Shown here: piece by piece, positions 24,200 to 34,302 of the stretch
Layout of the letters: each line of letters starts with the position of its first letter
Position numbering within the stretch: position 1 is the stretch's first letter
Origin: Trachythela sp. YZ-2020
Taxonomy: Eukaryota; Cnidaria; Anthozoa; Malacalcyonacea; Clavulariidae
Assembly: GCA_016169945.1 (NCBI GenBank)
Contig: JADLSH010000155.1
Location: 1,743,501 to 1,807,500 of the forward strand
Direction: 5' to 3'
DNA length: 64,000 nucleotides
The notes under the pieces: model-generated
The model's database searches: none
What the model saw: the letters and a program-made list of their open reading frames with translations, nothing else
Told to the model about the DNA's origin: nothing
Made by a program: the position numbers and the translations under genes

Positions 24200-25143
24200 T
24201 GTTTGGATATGTATAGATGATGACGTATCATTTAGCATTGATGATGATGTATATAAAGAAAGAATATAAGTTGCAAATATATTAAGAATATAGAAAGTAG
24301 ATTGTAAGTAGTATTACACAGGTCGTTCTAGCCCGCTTTTTATGTGGAGCAGGCGGGTTGAGCAACGAATCAACGATGACCTCATTAAGTAATCAGGATC
24401 AGCAGCAGACAAATGAGATTACATATGGGTGAGGACTGATAGGCAATTGAGGTATGAAAAAAGTATGAAAGAAAGAGGGTTCAAATTCATCACTTGGCAA
24501 ATATTTACCTTTCGAAATATGTATTGACTAAGTCAGGATTTACAGGTGTTTCTAACTGATTATCAAACTTAAATTGTTATACGATCCCAGGGGTAACTCC
24601 TTGAAATGGACAATTTCGTTGTTGGAGAACACACTGTTTTTATGAGCAAGTGACTTCAGTGTGTGTTTTCCATCTGCAATGGGCTTCTAAGAGTTTTCAA
24701 TATTCTCGCTTACATATAATTGCCGCTTCTTTCGTTATATTTTTACTTGTGTTTTAAGTGTTTTATCACATGCTCGAGTTTGTGCGCTATTGGACTTCTC
24801 GGATAGGTTGACAACTGAAATGTGAGCTTTGTATAGTTCCATGTTCAACTTACAATATTTATTTCCTCGTATATATGTGCGAGTTGATGCGCTCAGCGCA
24901 CTTAAGTCATGGCTCCAGCTCATTTTGCAAAAAATGTACAAAAATCTGATTTACACGAAGCTCATTTGAGCAGTCTTCACCAAATTTGGCAAGTTGTTAG
25001 ATCAGCCTAATGTTAGCAATTATGACACATTGACTGCCATAGCAACTGTCACGTGACCCTGCAAATTCTAATATTGCACAGTTCATCTTTAAGCCATCGG
25101 GAGATGGGTCTGGAAGCAATGTCACGGATTGAGATTGTCTGAA
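24200..25143. other. Spacer, no gene seen
   Basis: No supported ORF, RNA gene or repeat was recognised. Confidence 0.4.
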
Positions 25144-25777
25144 TTAGTAAGCGTTTTTATTATATGGCAAGCATTTGTTTTTGTGTGTCGCGCAATTTGA
25201 TTGGTTCCTGAGCGGTCGGAATTTCCCGTATTGCCCACGGAAAAGGGATAACTACAAGGGATAAAATCAAGTTTTGTTGGCTCAAGTCGAAATATTAAGG
25301 TAAATTTTACGATGTTTTTTAACTAAAACAGTCAAGAATATTTTTGTTTTTTCGAACATGCAAAGTTGTTTTTGTCTTTGATCCGATAGCTCAATATCAC
25401 TATATTTTCTATTAATTTTATATTTTATTCTATAAATGGTGCTGTAGAGTAGTTTTACTAAGCTAAGATTAGATAAATTTGTAAAAAACTAAGACAAATT
25501 TGTATCATTGAAATTATTTTGACATTTGAAAATGACCGGCTTTGAGTTTCGGAGTTTGTACTTTGCCCTCGCGTGACAAATTTTTGGCAAAATGAATTGT
25601 TTTTTGTTGTCTGAAATGCCATATAATAAACAACTTACTAACTTCGACTGTTCGGTCTGCGGTAAAATATCAAGCCTCTGTCTTGCTGTATTGACCTCGC
25701 TATCGTTTGGTCAATACAGCAAGATCTCAGCTTGATATTTTACCGTACAGACCTCACGCTCAGTTAGTAAGTAGTTA
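25144..25777. mobile_element. MITE plus overlapping hairpin
   Basis: The ends 'ttagtaagcg' and 'cttactaa', each adjoining an inverted 'ttattatatggca', define a 498-bp element (25144-25641). A second, stronger hairpin (about 25632-25777) overlaps its right end. Its arms contain 'ggtaaaatatcaag' and 'cttgatattttacc' with 'cttgctgtattgacc' nearer the loop. No coding content. Confidence 0.6.
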
Positions 25778-25795
25778 ATATTGAAGTTATTGAGT

Positions 25796-25928
25796 CCAAC
25801 TGGAATGGGTGTCTCAAATAAAAAATTAAGGAGCAAAAGAAAATTGTTTTCAAAATTAGTACTTTTTTCTATTTTCTTTCTCTATTTTTTGTACTTTATC
25901 TGTTTAGAGGACATCCATTCCAGTTAGA
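25796..25928. repeat. Short foldback, 133 bp
   Basis: The arms are 'ccaactggaatgggtgtct' and the inverse 'gacatccattccagtta', with an AT-rich loop. Confidence 0.6.
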
Positions 25929-26261
25929 TCTAAAATAAACAGCCAGAAATTAAGTCATCTTCATGTAGAAAGTAAGTAGATAATTGAAAAAAGTACGTCT
26001 CCCAAGTCTGTAGTTTGAATCACATTGAAGTACATATTATTGGTCACGTACGTGTTTCTCGTAGCTTTTTTACCATTTTCATCTACAGTACACACTCGAT
26101 CTTTAGCTTAGCCGATGAAATTGTATCTTAGAAAGTTTGGTTTTAAGTTGTAATTTCACGGGTAAATAGGCTTTATTCTCAATTATACTGGGTTTGGTGG
26201 AAAATCCAAGTGAGTAGATATATACACAATTTAAGACCTAACCACGAAAAATGCAACACTA

Positions 26262-26336
26262 GGTCCTCTGGCAGGAATTGAACCCACGGCCCTGCGATTC
26301 CGATGCAGCGCTCTAACCAACTGAGCTACAGAGGCC
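26262..26336 (-). mobile_element. tRNA-derived SINE, tandem copy 1
   Basis: This is the reverse of the 16406 family: a full A box, B box and paired acceptor stem, followed by the 'tgttgcatttttcg' tail. The anticodon loop has the same non-canonical base before the anticodon. It sits about 190 bp downstream of the last recognised KDZ exon. Confidence 0.7.
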
Positions 26337-26370
26337 AGTTGGCAACTGGTTGCGAAAAAATGCAACACTA

Positions 26371-26445
26371 GGTCCTCTGGCAGGAATTGAACCCACGGCC
26401 CTGAGATTCCCGTGCAGCGCTCTAACCAACTGAGCTACCGAGGCC
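26371..26445 (-). mobile_element. tRNA-derived SINE, tandem copy 2
   Basis: A second copy, about 109 bp from the first and differing by a few bases in the anticodon stem, so the pair arose by local tandem duplication including the tail. Confidence 0.7.
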
Positions 26446-26526
26446 AGTTGCTGAGCTGTAACCGTAAGTTCTGTATATATAGGACTTACTCCATATGACA
26501 TTTTTTTTGTCATCGAAGAAAAACAT

Positions 26527-27388
26527 CTTAGAAAGGACCTTTCTATTCCCTCGCCATCGGTGAGACCATACCCTTTCTTCCTTCTTGGGCCAAAGGCTAT
26601 CTATCAATAAGAGATAAACAATTAAAAGTTTCTGCCTTGTTAGTATGTCAGCATGGTCTTGTATAGTATACACTGTAACAGTGGCAAAGCTAACCATAGC
26701 AAATAGAACATTCTACGCTAATATATGTACATGTATGAAGTAATATAGTTAAACATTTTTGAATAATGCAAATCATTTAAACCAGTTGCCATAGTTAGCT
26801 TTTCCACTGCACTGTAACTAAAGCATATTAAGAGAAAAGAAACATGAACGTACGGAATCACAGCTGGTATATTATCTGTGAAAATTAGGAAATATAAAAG
26901 ACAAACTCTGCTACAAACCTGGCAAGAAGATTTATGACCATAACAGTGGAACACAGGGACAGCCAAATCGATCCTGGCAATAATATCTTGTCTCTCATTT
27001 TTCTGAAGAAAATATTAATGCCCTACTGTAGGTCAATTTTTTTCAACACTAAAGTAGGCTACCAACAATAACAGTAAAGTACCAACAACAACAGTAAAGT
27101 ACCAGCAATAACAGTAAAGTACCAACAATAACAGTAAAGTACCAACAATAACACTAAAGTACCAAAACTAACAGTAAAGTACCAACAATAGCACTTAAGT
27201 ACCAACAATAACACTAAAGTACCAAAAATAACACTAAAGTACCAACAATAACACCAAAGTACCAACAATAGAATAACACTATAGTACCAACAATAACACA
27301 GGACATTTTTGTCCTACCATCAAGTGAGCTGACAATGTACAGCGTATGTCATATGTAACTTTGACATCAGCACTATTATCACAATGAG
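26527..27388 (-). CDS. KDZ-type transposase, 3' exons (catalytic core)
   Basis: Three exons splice in phase 0. Exon 27318-27388 reads 'VKVTYDIRCTLSAHLM', exon 26919-27002 reads 'LAVPVFHCYGHKSSCQ', and exon 26527-26600 reads 'KGYGLTDGEGIERSF'. The set YDI-x-C, P-x-FH-x-YGH-x3-C, and G-x-G-LTDGE-x2-ER is the conserved order in KDZ (Kyakuja-Dileera-Zisupton) transposases, where the Asp and the DGE Glu are catalytic. Donors and acceptors are normal GT-AG (for example CAG-GTTTGT at 26919). The 12-copy minisatellite 27049-27298 lies in the intron between the first two. The frame beyond 26527 runs into SINE sequence, so the 3' end is missing or unrecognised. Confidence 0.75.
27049..27298. repeat. 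20-bp minisatellite in KDZ intron
   Basis: About twelve copies of 'aacagtaaagtaccaacaat' occur with small variants ('cac' for 'cag'). The long minus-strand ORF across it, with its repeated Leu/Val/Tyr/Cys pattern, is a by-product of the repeat. Confidence 0.95.
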
Positions 27389-27883
27389 CTAGTGAAAAGA
27401 CGTTCAACCTCATATACAGAATACTATGCAATCCTACCAAATAGAATAAAGTGATCAAATGAAAGTAATCATCGGAAATAAAGAGAAATGAACATACATT
27501 CATGTAATACGCACAGTACAGTATATCACATAAATACACCTGTGTAAAATACTTATATAGATATACTGTACAGTGTATACAATACCAGATAACATCTAAC
27601 CTTTCTCCATGTTTAATGCTAATTAATCCTTTGGGATATTCATGTCTACACACCCTGTATAACATATAACCAATTCAAAATGAAGTTTCTCATAACAGCA
27701 AAGGGCAAATGGAAAGTCTTGTAGTACTGCATGCGACAAAAAATAGTTAGGTCAGACTTTGTATTGCATTTTTATCTAAGGCCAGCATATGTCGACAAAC
27801 TCGATACCTTTAAATCGGTTACATTAAAAGTTAAGGCAAATTTTCCCCCACTCTACTCCACAATTTAGGCTTAATACGTATAT

Positions 27884-28023
27884 GTTATTTACTGGTTGCG
27901 AGGTCCGGATGAGAAAAACTGTGCCCGAGGTCTTGAAAACGGCCCGAGTCCGGAGGGCGAAGGACGTTTTCAAGACCGAGGGCACAGTTTTTCTCATCCG
28001 GACCGACGCTGCCGGTAAATAAC
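27884..28023. repeat. Near-perfect 140-bp palindrome, copy 1
   Basis: The arms run from 'gttatttactggttgcgagg' inward through 'tccggatgagaaaaactgtg' to 'cttgaaaacg', and the right arm is the inverse with few mismatches. It would form a hairpin of about 55 paired bases with a short GC-rich loop. The sequence just to its right (28013-28125) recurs, diverged, at 53316-53415. Confidence 0.9.
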
Positions 28024-28665
28024 GTGTTTATTTTTTATCATAGGTAAAATTTAAGAATTTATTAAAATTGAAAATTCCAGTGTAGCGAAATAATTTGAGA
28101 TCAGTGAAATTGTGAAGTCAAAGCGAGGCTGACAAAACTTGTACGTACGTTAAAAAAACACGAAGACGAAAACTCAAGAAAACTGGCAAAAAACTAAAAA
28201 AAACCATAGTTTCTGTAAAAATGTACACGATATTTTTAAATATGGCAGTAGAAAAGCATAGGAATGAAAGGTTTTGGCCTGGTTTTCTGGTATTCCGTGT
28301 CTCTTCGACAAGGATATCTTCGTGCTTACTTGCTTTGGCCATAAAAAACTCATAAAGTGAATCATGCAGTCAATGCACGTGTTTTTACTTCGACCAACGC
28401 TTTCTGCTAAAACTGGACAATGAACAAGGTATGCTGTAATTTTTTCTGGTCATTTCACGGTAAGAAAACGTATAGCCTCAACTTTGTTTGCCAAGGGCCA
28501 CGGCTTTAATTTTTTTTTATTTGCAATATGTATACGAAAAGTACTTTAACAAATGGGCAGAAAAATCATGTTATCACTACTGTTGGTCCATATTTTTAAG
28601 TTTTATGTATGGAGAAAAGTTTTTTCTTCTATGATATCTGTTTAAACTGAATTTTTTTATCCTTA

Positions 28666-29176
28666 AGCCGGTTTTCCACTTGCGAATTTTTTCGCGCGAA
28701 GCGGGTTATTTCGTGCGAATAATTTCGCGCGAAAAGTTGTTGCATTTCCACGAGCGATCGAAAAATCATAGCGCCAAATATAAACAAAATGGCGGCATTG
28801 AATCGTGGAGTTTACGCTGTTTATCAAATGTTATCGCTGTTTACGTCCCAGAGACATCTATATTTTCTTAATTCTTCTATGAAGACTTCCTTATCAAAGT
28901 TAACCTACGAATGTTGACGATTTAATTCATCATTTGTACAATATCTCTCGGACCTCTCGATGTCTTGTTGAATATCCGCCATTTTGAAAGATGATGAAAG
29001 GCGAGATGAAAATTCTGAAATCTGATTGGCTAGCGACTTCTTTCGCCGCGAAAAAGTAGAAATTATTCGAACTCCTATTTTCGTCGTCGCGAACAGTTTG
29101 CGAATTTTATCGCCATACGACAATTACGTAATTGACAAAACACGCATGCGAAAAAATCGCAAGTGGAAAACCGGCT
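28666..29176. mobile_element. Harbinger-like MITE (511 bp), copy 1
   Basis: The inverted ends 'agccggttttccacttgcga' are flanked by TTA on both sides (28663-28665, 29177-29179). The interior repeats 'tcgcgcgaa'-type motifs near the ends. The ORFs inside (28680-28871, 28905-29123) are chance. Confidence 0.85.
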
Positions 29177-29404
29177 TTAATGTGGCCAAATACTGAAATA
29201 CATGAGCAATAAAACAAATGTATTAGTTTTAATACATGAGCATTTAAAACAAATGTATTATTTTTCCCGACGCATCGTGCTTAGTATGAAGCCTTTAGAG
29301 TTGATGCAATTCATTTTTGTACTCTAGCTATCGTTAGGCTAGCTTTTTGAACTTTTTGGGTAGATTTTTTAATCTAAAAATTGTTTCACTCCTGTGTTTT
29401 GTCG

Positions 29405-29485
29405 CGTAATCCAGAGCGGGCCGGATGAGTTTCAGAGCGGGCCGGATGCAAAAATCCGGACCGCTCTGAAACGCTCGCCAGCCAA
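29405..29485. repeat. Hairpin with direct repeat, copy 1
   Basis: The phrase 'cagagcgggccggatg' is present twice in tandem, followed by its inverse 'tccggaccgctctga'. The adjoining 'catagataaaaaataaac' is the inverse of 28029-28046, so these two hairpins may be the ends of one 1.5-kb element into which the MITE inserted. Confidence 0.6.
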
Positions 29486-29977
29486 CCAGATTGCTTTATT
29501 TTCATAGATAAAAAATAAACGGCAATATTATAGCAAACATTTAGTCAACAGTATTATTGCACAAATCACATTTTAGTGACATAACCACATAAAAATTATT
29601 TTATATGTATATGGTTACAGTTTGCACTCACGGTAGGTGCCTCTTTTGCAGCCTTGCTATAGTGTTATCATATTGATACGCAAAGAATGTATCACCATGC
29701 CTTGAGGGGAAAAGGTTTGCACCAGCAAGTTTTTTTCTTACAAGTCCAAAGCAGGCATCCATAGATTCAATGATGACATCATTTGTTCCACTCTAAACAA
29801 TGGGATACATTGACATTGGGTTACAGTGACCTATTACAATTTGGGTAAAATTCTACTGATTTGGTTCCTGAGGCTGTGCCAGCAGATGGTACAATGCATG
29901 TTTAAGTGTTAACACATCCTGCCCCAAGGCTGCATTTATTAGATATTTTTGGTTTGTCAAAGGGAAATAAAAAGAAT

Positions 29978-30092
29978 ATCTGGTCTTTGGTTGCACGTCA
30001 GCCTGTGAAACGTCAATTGTGATACAAATCAGCCTGCGAAACGTCGATTGCGATTTCTAGTTTTCAGGCTGACATGCAACCAAAGACCAGAT
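29978..30092. repeat. Short foldback in KDZ intron, copy 1
   Basis: The arms are 'atctggtctttggttgc' and 'gcaaccaaagaccagat', continuing inward to 'gtcagcctg' and 'caggctgac'. It is 115 bp, and an internal 'gaaacgtc' is repeated. Confidence 0.85.
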
Positions 30093-30764
30093 TTTTCAAA
30101 TAACTTACAGTATGACAGTATCTAATTATACACTAACCTGGGGGAAAAGAGGACATTCATTGCTAAGACAATGTTGACCATTATATGGTCTCATAGTCTT
30201 AAACAAATGCTGATTGTACCTGAATAAAAAAGTAGTATTTCAGTACCATAACAAATTTAAAGAAAAGAAAAAGGCAAATAATATTATTTAACCTCCTGAC
30301 AAAGGGACAGTAACTTATTCCATTGTAAACTTATAATCATTCTTGGGCAGATGTTGTGGGACAAAATTAAAATTTTAGAGGGATGTTCAATTGCACGTTT
30401 CACACAGTGAAGAACAATGAGTTACGTTCTATTTTGAAGTTTAATAAAATAAATTATAGCATATATATTATAATTAATATAATAATTCAATTTTAATAAC
30501 TTACAGTCATGCCTACCAATTGAAATGTTGCAAAAAATGCTCATCAATTCAGTTGCTAACTTCATTTTCAAATAAAATGTTCCTGATATTAGTCAATCAT
30601 ATTAGGGACTTCAGAAACTGCAGGAGACTGGGTGCTAATTGAAGCTTGCGCGGAATTATGGTACTGTTTTGGGGGACGCGATCACTGATGGACGCGATCT
30701 TCGAGAATGAAATATGATAGTTTACAGTTTACAGTTTACAACAAGATATAATTCGCTAAATAAA

Positions 30765-31355
30765 ATGGTTTTTAAATGGAATTGCTGTGTGCCTAATTGT
30801 ACCAACAACTGGAGGAAGTCTGGGAATATTAAAGTACACACAATACCGTCCGATGAAGCAATTAGAAAAGAATATAGCCGACTCATGAAGAACGGCAATC
30901 TGCATGTAATGTCATCAAGCACACGAATTTGCGGTGAGCATTTTGTTGGAGGAGAGAGGATGTCGAGAAATCAGCTACCGACGATATTCCCGTGGTCGAA
31001 ACCAGCGACACCTCGGCGAGAAATAGAAAAGCATGCTTTGCCTTTGTTGCCAAAAAGGTCGAGAAAACGAACAGCCTCGGGGGATATAATTATTCCCCGA
31101 ACTGAACCTATAAAGGCTATAGAAACAGAAGTGATACCTGCCTTTCTAAAGTCAAGGGATCAGTTCTCCAAGGTAGAAACTGAGCACAACAAGAAAATCG
31201 CATGTTTAAGGATTCATGTGGAACGATGCATGGAAAGGTTAAAAAATTGGCATTTTCTTGACAGACCAACCCCTATTACCTTACATGATGTGGCACCTGA
31301 TGTCTGGATTGTTGTTGCTTGTTTGTCAAACTTTTTACCTCCTCTGATCAATTAG
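30765..31355 (+). pseudogene. THAP-domain transposase, internally deleted, copy 1
   Basis: The frame gives 196 residues. Residues 1-80 are a THAP zinc finger: C8-x3-C12, then C56-x2-H59, then 'LPTIFP' at 71-76 matching the AVPTIF box. A Lys/Arg-rich linker follows. The last 48 residues start 'RIHVERCMERLKNWHFLD' and end 'SNFLPPLIN', which is the C-terminal end of a DDE_Tnp_4-type transposase including its catalytic Glu (E153 in HVER). The roughly 200 residues that should carry the two catalytic Asp are absent, with an open frame across the deletion. This copy cannot be an active transposase, but could still bind DNA. I started at the second Met because the first 17 codons repeat 'acagttt' and lie outside the domain. 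Confidence 0.8.
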
Positions 31356-31452
31356 CCCATTAAGGCGCAATGTGCCCTACCTACATGTATTTTACTCTGT
31401 CTAACGCCAGATGATTTTACTCGTCAAGGGAAGATCCTTGCGCCTTAATGGG
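31356..31452. repeat. 97-bp foldback abutting the THAP stop codon
   Basis: The arms 'cccattaaggcgcaa' and 'ttgcgccttaatggg' start immediately after the TAG at 31353-31355. The family also occurs at 8965-9995. Its copy in unit 2 is 40998-41094. Confidence 0.8.
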
Positions 31453-31893
31453 TTAATATGTTACCTTTCAATCAAGGTATTAATGAATATATTTATTTTG
31501 GCGATCCAGTCTATCCCAGTTACATGATATACATTTGCTTATCATGAGATCAACATGCCCCACAAAATGTCCCCTCTTGACAGTGCTTGTTTTATTTTGT
31601 AACATAAGTACAATTCTAAATGTGATGGGAATCCAATAACTCCTAATTCGATGTCATGACAAGCAAGTCTGGTATCGTGTAACTAGGGCCCTAGTGTGAA
31701 AATTAATGTTTGTAAACAAGGCAAAGTTTTAAGTATTTTTATTAGTTAAGACTTGTGCTGATATTGCAAAGGTAGTTTTGCATTGTGTCAAAAAAGCATA
31801 TAAAATGCTTGCAATCCAAAATAAACACGGTATTCTCATAATTTCAATTCAAACAGGTTCTAATTAATATACATGTTAGCTTGCTGCAGTATA

Positions 31894-33838
31894 TTATTCA
31901 GTAGACAAGCTTGGAAAACTAACATCCTTTCCCCAGCGCGTACTATTGAATAAAATTCGTGGATGCACAATTTCAGGGAACAAGTGAGTGAAGTAAAACT
32001 TCTCTAACTTCAACAGGACACCACTCCAAAATTCTTGGGAAAACAAAATAATGTCAATCTGCATCCACACACCATCAGATATAACAAAGTGACAATAATG
32101 AGTTCCAGTGCAAAACATTTGTTGCTGCATCTGTACATAGTATTTATGATGTGTGTTTATAATTAAATTTCCTTGCTTTTTCTTGTAAATGTGCAGCCTT
32201 AATAAAGTATCTTCAAAAGATTCTCCATCTTTTGTACCAACTTTCTTGACTTCGATTACCCCTTGACCATTGTGAATTTGGCCATCTGGTGATGCACCCA
32301 AAAATGGATGGGTGGCTGAAATAACAAGCCCACACTTACTTACTGCATTAGCACTTACATATTCATATTGAGAAATAATATTGCTTTCCAATTCCACACC
32401 TTCTTTCATAGCCCTTGTTTGGATGTTGCCATGATACTGCAAAATGGATGCAATGGCTTTGGTAGGGCTGGTTGTTTCCTTAATCAGGCAGCGCTTGGCT
32501 ACTGATGCAGTTATTCGTGGTTGTCGAATTGAATACCACAAAGGTGATTGCTGTTGCTCTCTTGTTTCAAATTCAATTTCCTCCTGATATTCACTTGACT
32601 GAAACAGCCTCCTTTTTGCTCTCTCAGCCTTCCCCCTAACTTGTTCAAGTGACAGTGGACCCATACCTTGTGGAGAAGTAAGACTCCATTCTTTTTGCTG
32701 AAAAAGACTCCGAAACTCCATCATTTGGCGTACTTGCTTTAGTTGATGGAATCGGTATATCTTGGGGAAGTATATGGGAAAGCCCAATGACTTGTCCTGT
32801 ATTCTGTTCAACCTTGTTTACCTCTTTTAATATGTTTGCAAGTCTGTCTTTTTCAATAGGTCTTTTTGGAGGTGGTCCACTATCTGGGTGCAATAGTTTC
32901 CTTTTCTTCAGCTTCCCATACTCATGCTTAACAAACTTAACATATCGCACTGGTGTAGGTTCAATTCGTGCTAGCCGGGGCACATTCCACTTGCAGGGCT
33001 TTGATGTGCAAGGCAAATCATCATTCACATCCTTATTCTCCTTCATTTTGCTATTGTTTTCCAGAGCAAATAGACTAGCTGTTACATGGTTGCATCTCCC
33101 ATCAATGCCAGCTGGGCAGCCACAGCAAGCATTGTGCACACTTCCATTTTTCTTAAGAGTTATATTTGCTGAGTAAACTTTACCTTTCTTCATTGACGGC
33201 AACACTTTGGAAAGTATGTAAAATAGCCCCCCTTGCTGTTTGACAAATAATTGCAAAACATGTCCAGACTTGAAAAGGTTATAGCCTTTGACCAAGGGCT
33301 TCTCAGTGGAAAGCTGTTTTTTCAGTTCAACGTCCTCGATCATAAATTTCCATAAAAAGTTATGTTGAAATTCTGGGAGACAGCCAAGATCAGTTTCAAA
33401 TCCAGACGAAGGAAAGTTGTCATTCGACGTAGTAATTTCGGGCAAGAGGCCAAGTTTTATTTTTTTCTGGGCTATGTTTATCCCACCGTCTGGGTCAACA
33501 ATGTTCGATGCCAGACCATTTTCAATGTAGTCTCTCGCCCTACAGTAACACGAAGACAAAGATAAGTTGTTGACGAAATGCAAAACATAACAGTAGCTAA
33601 AAGTCCATACCTTTGAGCCAATTCACTTTTTTGCCAGAAACGTTAGCCCACGACATGACAGCCATCGTTTTAAAATCGCCACATTGCATAGCTCTATTGG
33701 CCTTGGTAGAGCTGCTCCTGGGATGTCTTTTCTTCGAGCACGATAGGTGAATTCTCCTGAGTTGTAGCATCGTTTTTTCTTTGTTATAATTATCGTTTAA
33801 TTCAGAAAATCTGCAATTCTAATGTTGTTTTCGACCAT
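31894..33838 (-). pseudogene. SAP-SWIM-YqaJ nuclease protein, copy 1
   Basis: Exon 1 (33611-33838) carries a SAP motif but is broken by five single-base losses in homopolymers relative to unit 2. A 71-bp intron (33540-33610) has GTATGG/TGTAG borders. Exon 2 is open from 33539 to the stop at 32645. It contains a SWIM zinc finger ('CCGCPAGIDGRCNH', C-x-C-x7-C-x-H). The frame then shifts, within the 32645-32811 overlap, into a 305-codon ORF with a YqaJ (lambda-exonuclease-like PD-(D/E)XK) domain: 'QPRITAS', E140/E142, 'GASPDG' (D176) and 'GVIEVKK' (E187, K189). The frame shift is shared by both units. A donor-like AAG-GTATGG lies there, but no matching acceptor was found. The protein probably assists ISL2EU mobility; its exact role is unknown. 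Confidence 0.7.
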
Positions 33839-34302
33839 TATTTAATACATAACAATGCGTGCAAGACGCGTCCCCCAAAACAGTACCATAATTCCGCGCA
33901 AGCTTCAATTAGCACCCAGTCTCCTGCAGTTTCTGAAGTCCCTAATTATATACATGCTCTATTTTGAACAGGAAGTTGGCAAATAAGGTAATAAACATTT
34001 TTGTAACACTTCAATTGGCATAACTGTAAGCTTGATTTTGAAAGGATAAATCAAATGTAGGTAGACTGTAGTGAGAGTTTGTAAGTTATGCACAATATCA
34101 TTCCATGAGTAAATAAACACTTTAAGCATTACCAAAATTCATCAAATGAATCATCGTTGAGTATTTTGTACAGATTCTGGATCTGCAAAAGAATAATAAA
34201 GAGCTCAATAAACATAGTAGAGTATAGCCTAAATGGAACAATGATCAAAGGGATCAATCATCAAAGGGCTCAATGATCAAAGGTATCCACATACTGTAAG
34301 TA

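Larger units (their letters stand above)
27601..30440 (-). pseudogene. KDZ transposase middle exons, copy 1
   Basis: Exon 30138-30219 ('GQHCLSNECPLFPQ') joins exon 29632-29792 ('DACFGLVRKKLAGANLFPSR' then 'HGDTFFAYQYDN') in phase 0. That joins exon 27601-27654 ('VCRHEYPKGLISIKHGER') in phase 2. The 'FGLVRKK-x-AG' and 'CRHE...GER' phrases match the KDZ order before the YDI-x-C motif. All have usable splice sites. A further open segment at 30293-30430 ('LIVLHCVKRAIEHPSKILIL') is probably exon-derived, but its acceptor does not fit. The CRHEY exon ends in phase 2 while the next recognised exon (27388) expects phase 1, so an exon is missing or decayed between them. Confidence 0.65.
30605..33942. 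mobile_element. ISL2EU-type DNA transposon, copy 1 (3,338 bp)
   Basis: Perfect 76-bp terminal inverted repeats (30605-30680 and 33867-33942) start 'gggacttcagaaactgcagg', with TA on each side as the target duplication. The plus strand carries a THAP-headed transposase remnant and the minus strand a SAP-SWIM-YqaJ protein. From general knowledge, ISL2EU elements (related to PIF/Harbinger and Spy, IS5-like transposases) have a 2-bp target duplication and encode both a transposase and a YqaJ-type nuclease. The element sits in an intron of the KDZ gene. Identical ends suggest recent movement. Confidence 0.8.

Noticed and set aside
27059..27268. 69-codon minus-strand ORF with a repeating Leu/Val/Tyr/Cys/Trp pattern
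   Set aside because: It is a direct translation of the 20-bp minisatellite in an intron.
28118..28342. Minus-strand 74-codon ORF starting MAKASKHEDILVEET
   Set aside because: Good start context but no second exon, domain or conservation beyond the exact duplicate; it lies between repeat pieces.
30722..30922. 66-codon minus-strand ORF opposite the THAP gene
   Set aside because: Shadow frame; the plus strand carries the THAP zinc finger.
31600..33942. Reading the YqaJ nuclease as a sign of phage or bacterial contamination
   Set aside because: It has a spliceosomal intron, SAP and SWIM domains, and lies within eukaryotic transposon ends, as known for ISL2EU elements.
30600..33950. PIF/Harbinger assignment with a TWA duplication for the THAP element
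   Set aside because: The flanks read TTA on the left and TAA on the right on the same strand, so only TA is a true direct duplication; the YqaJ partner also favours ISL2EU.
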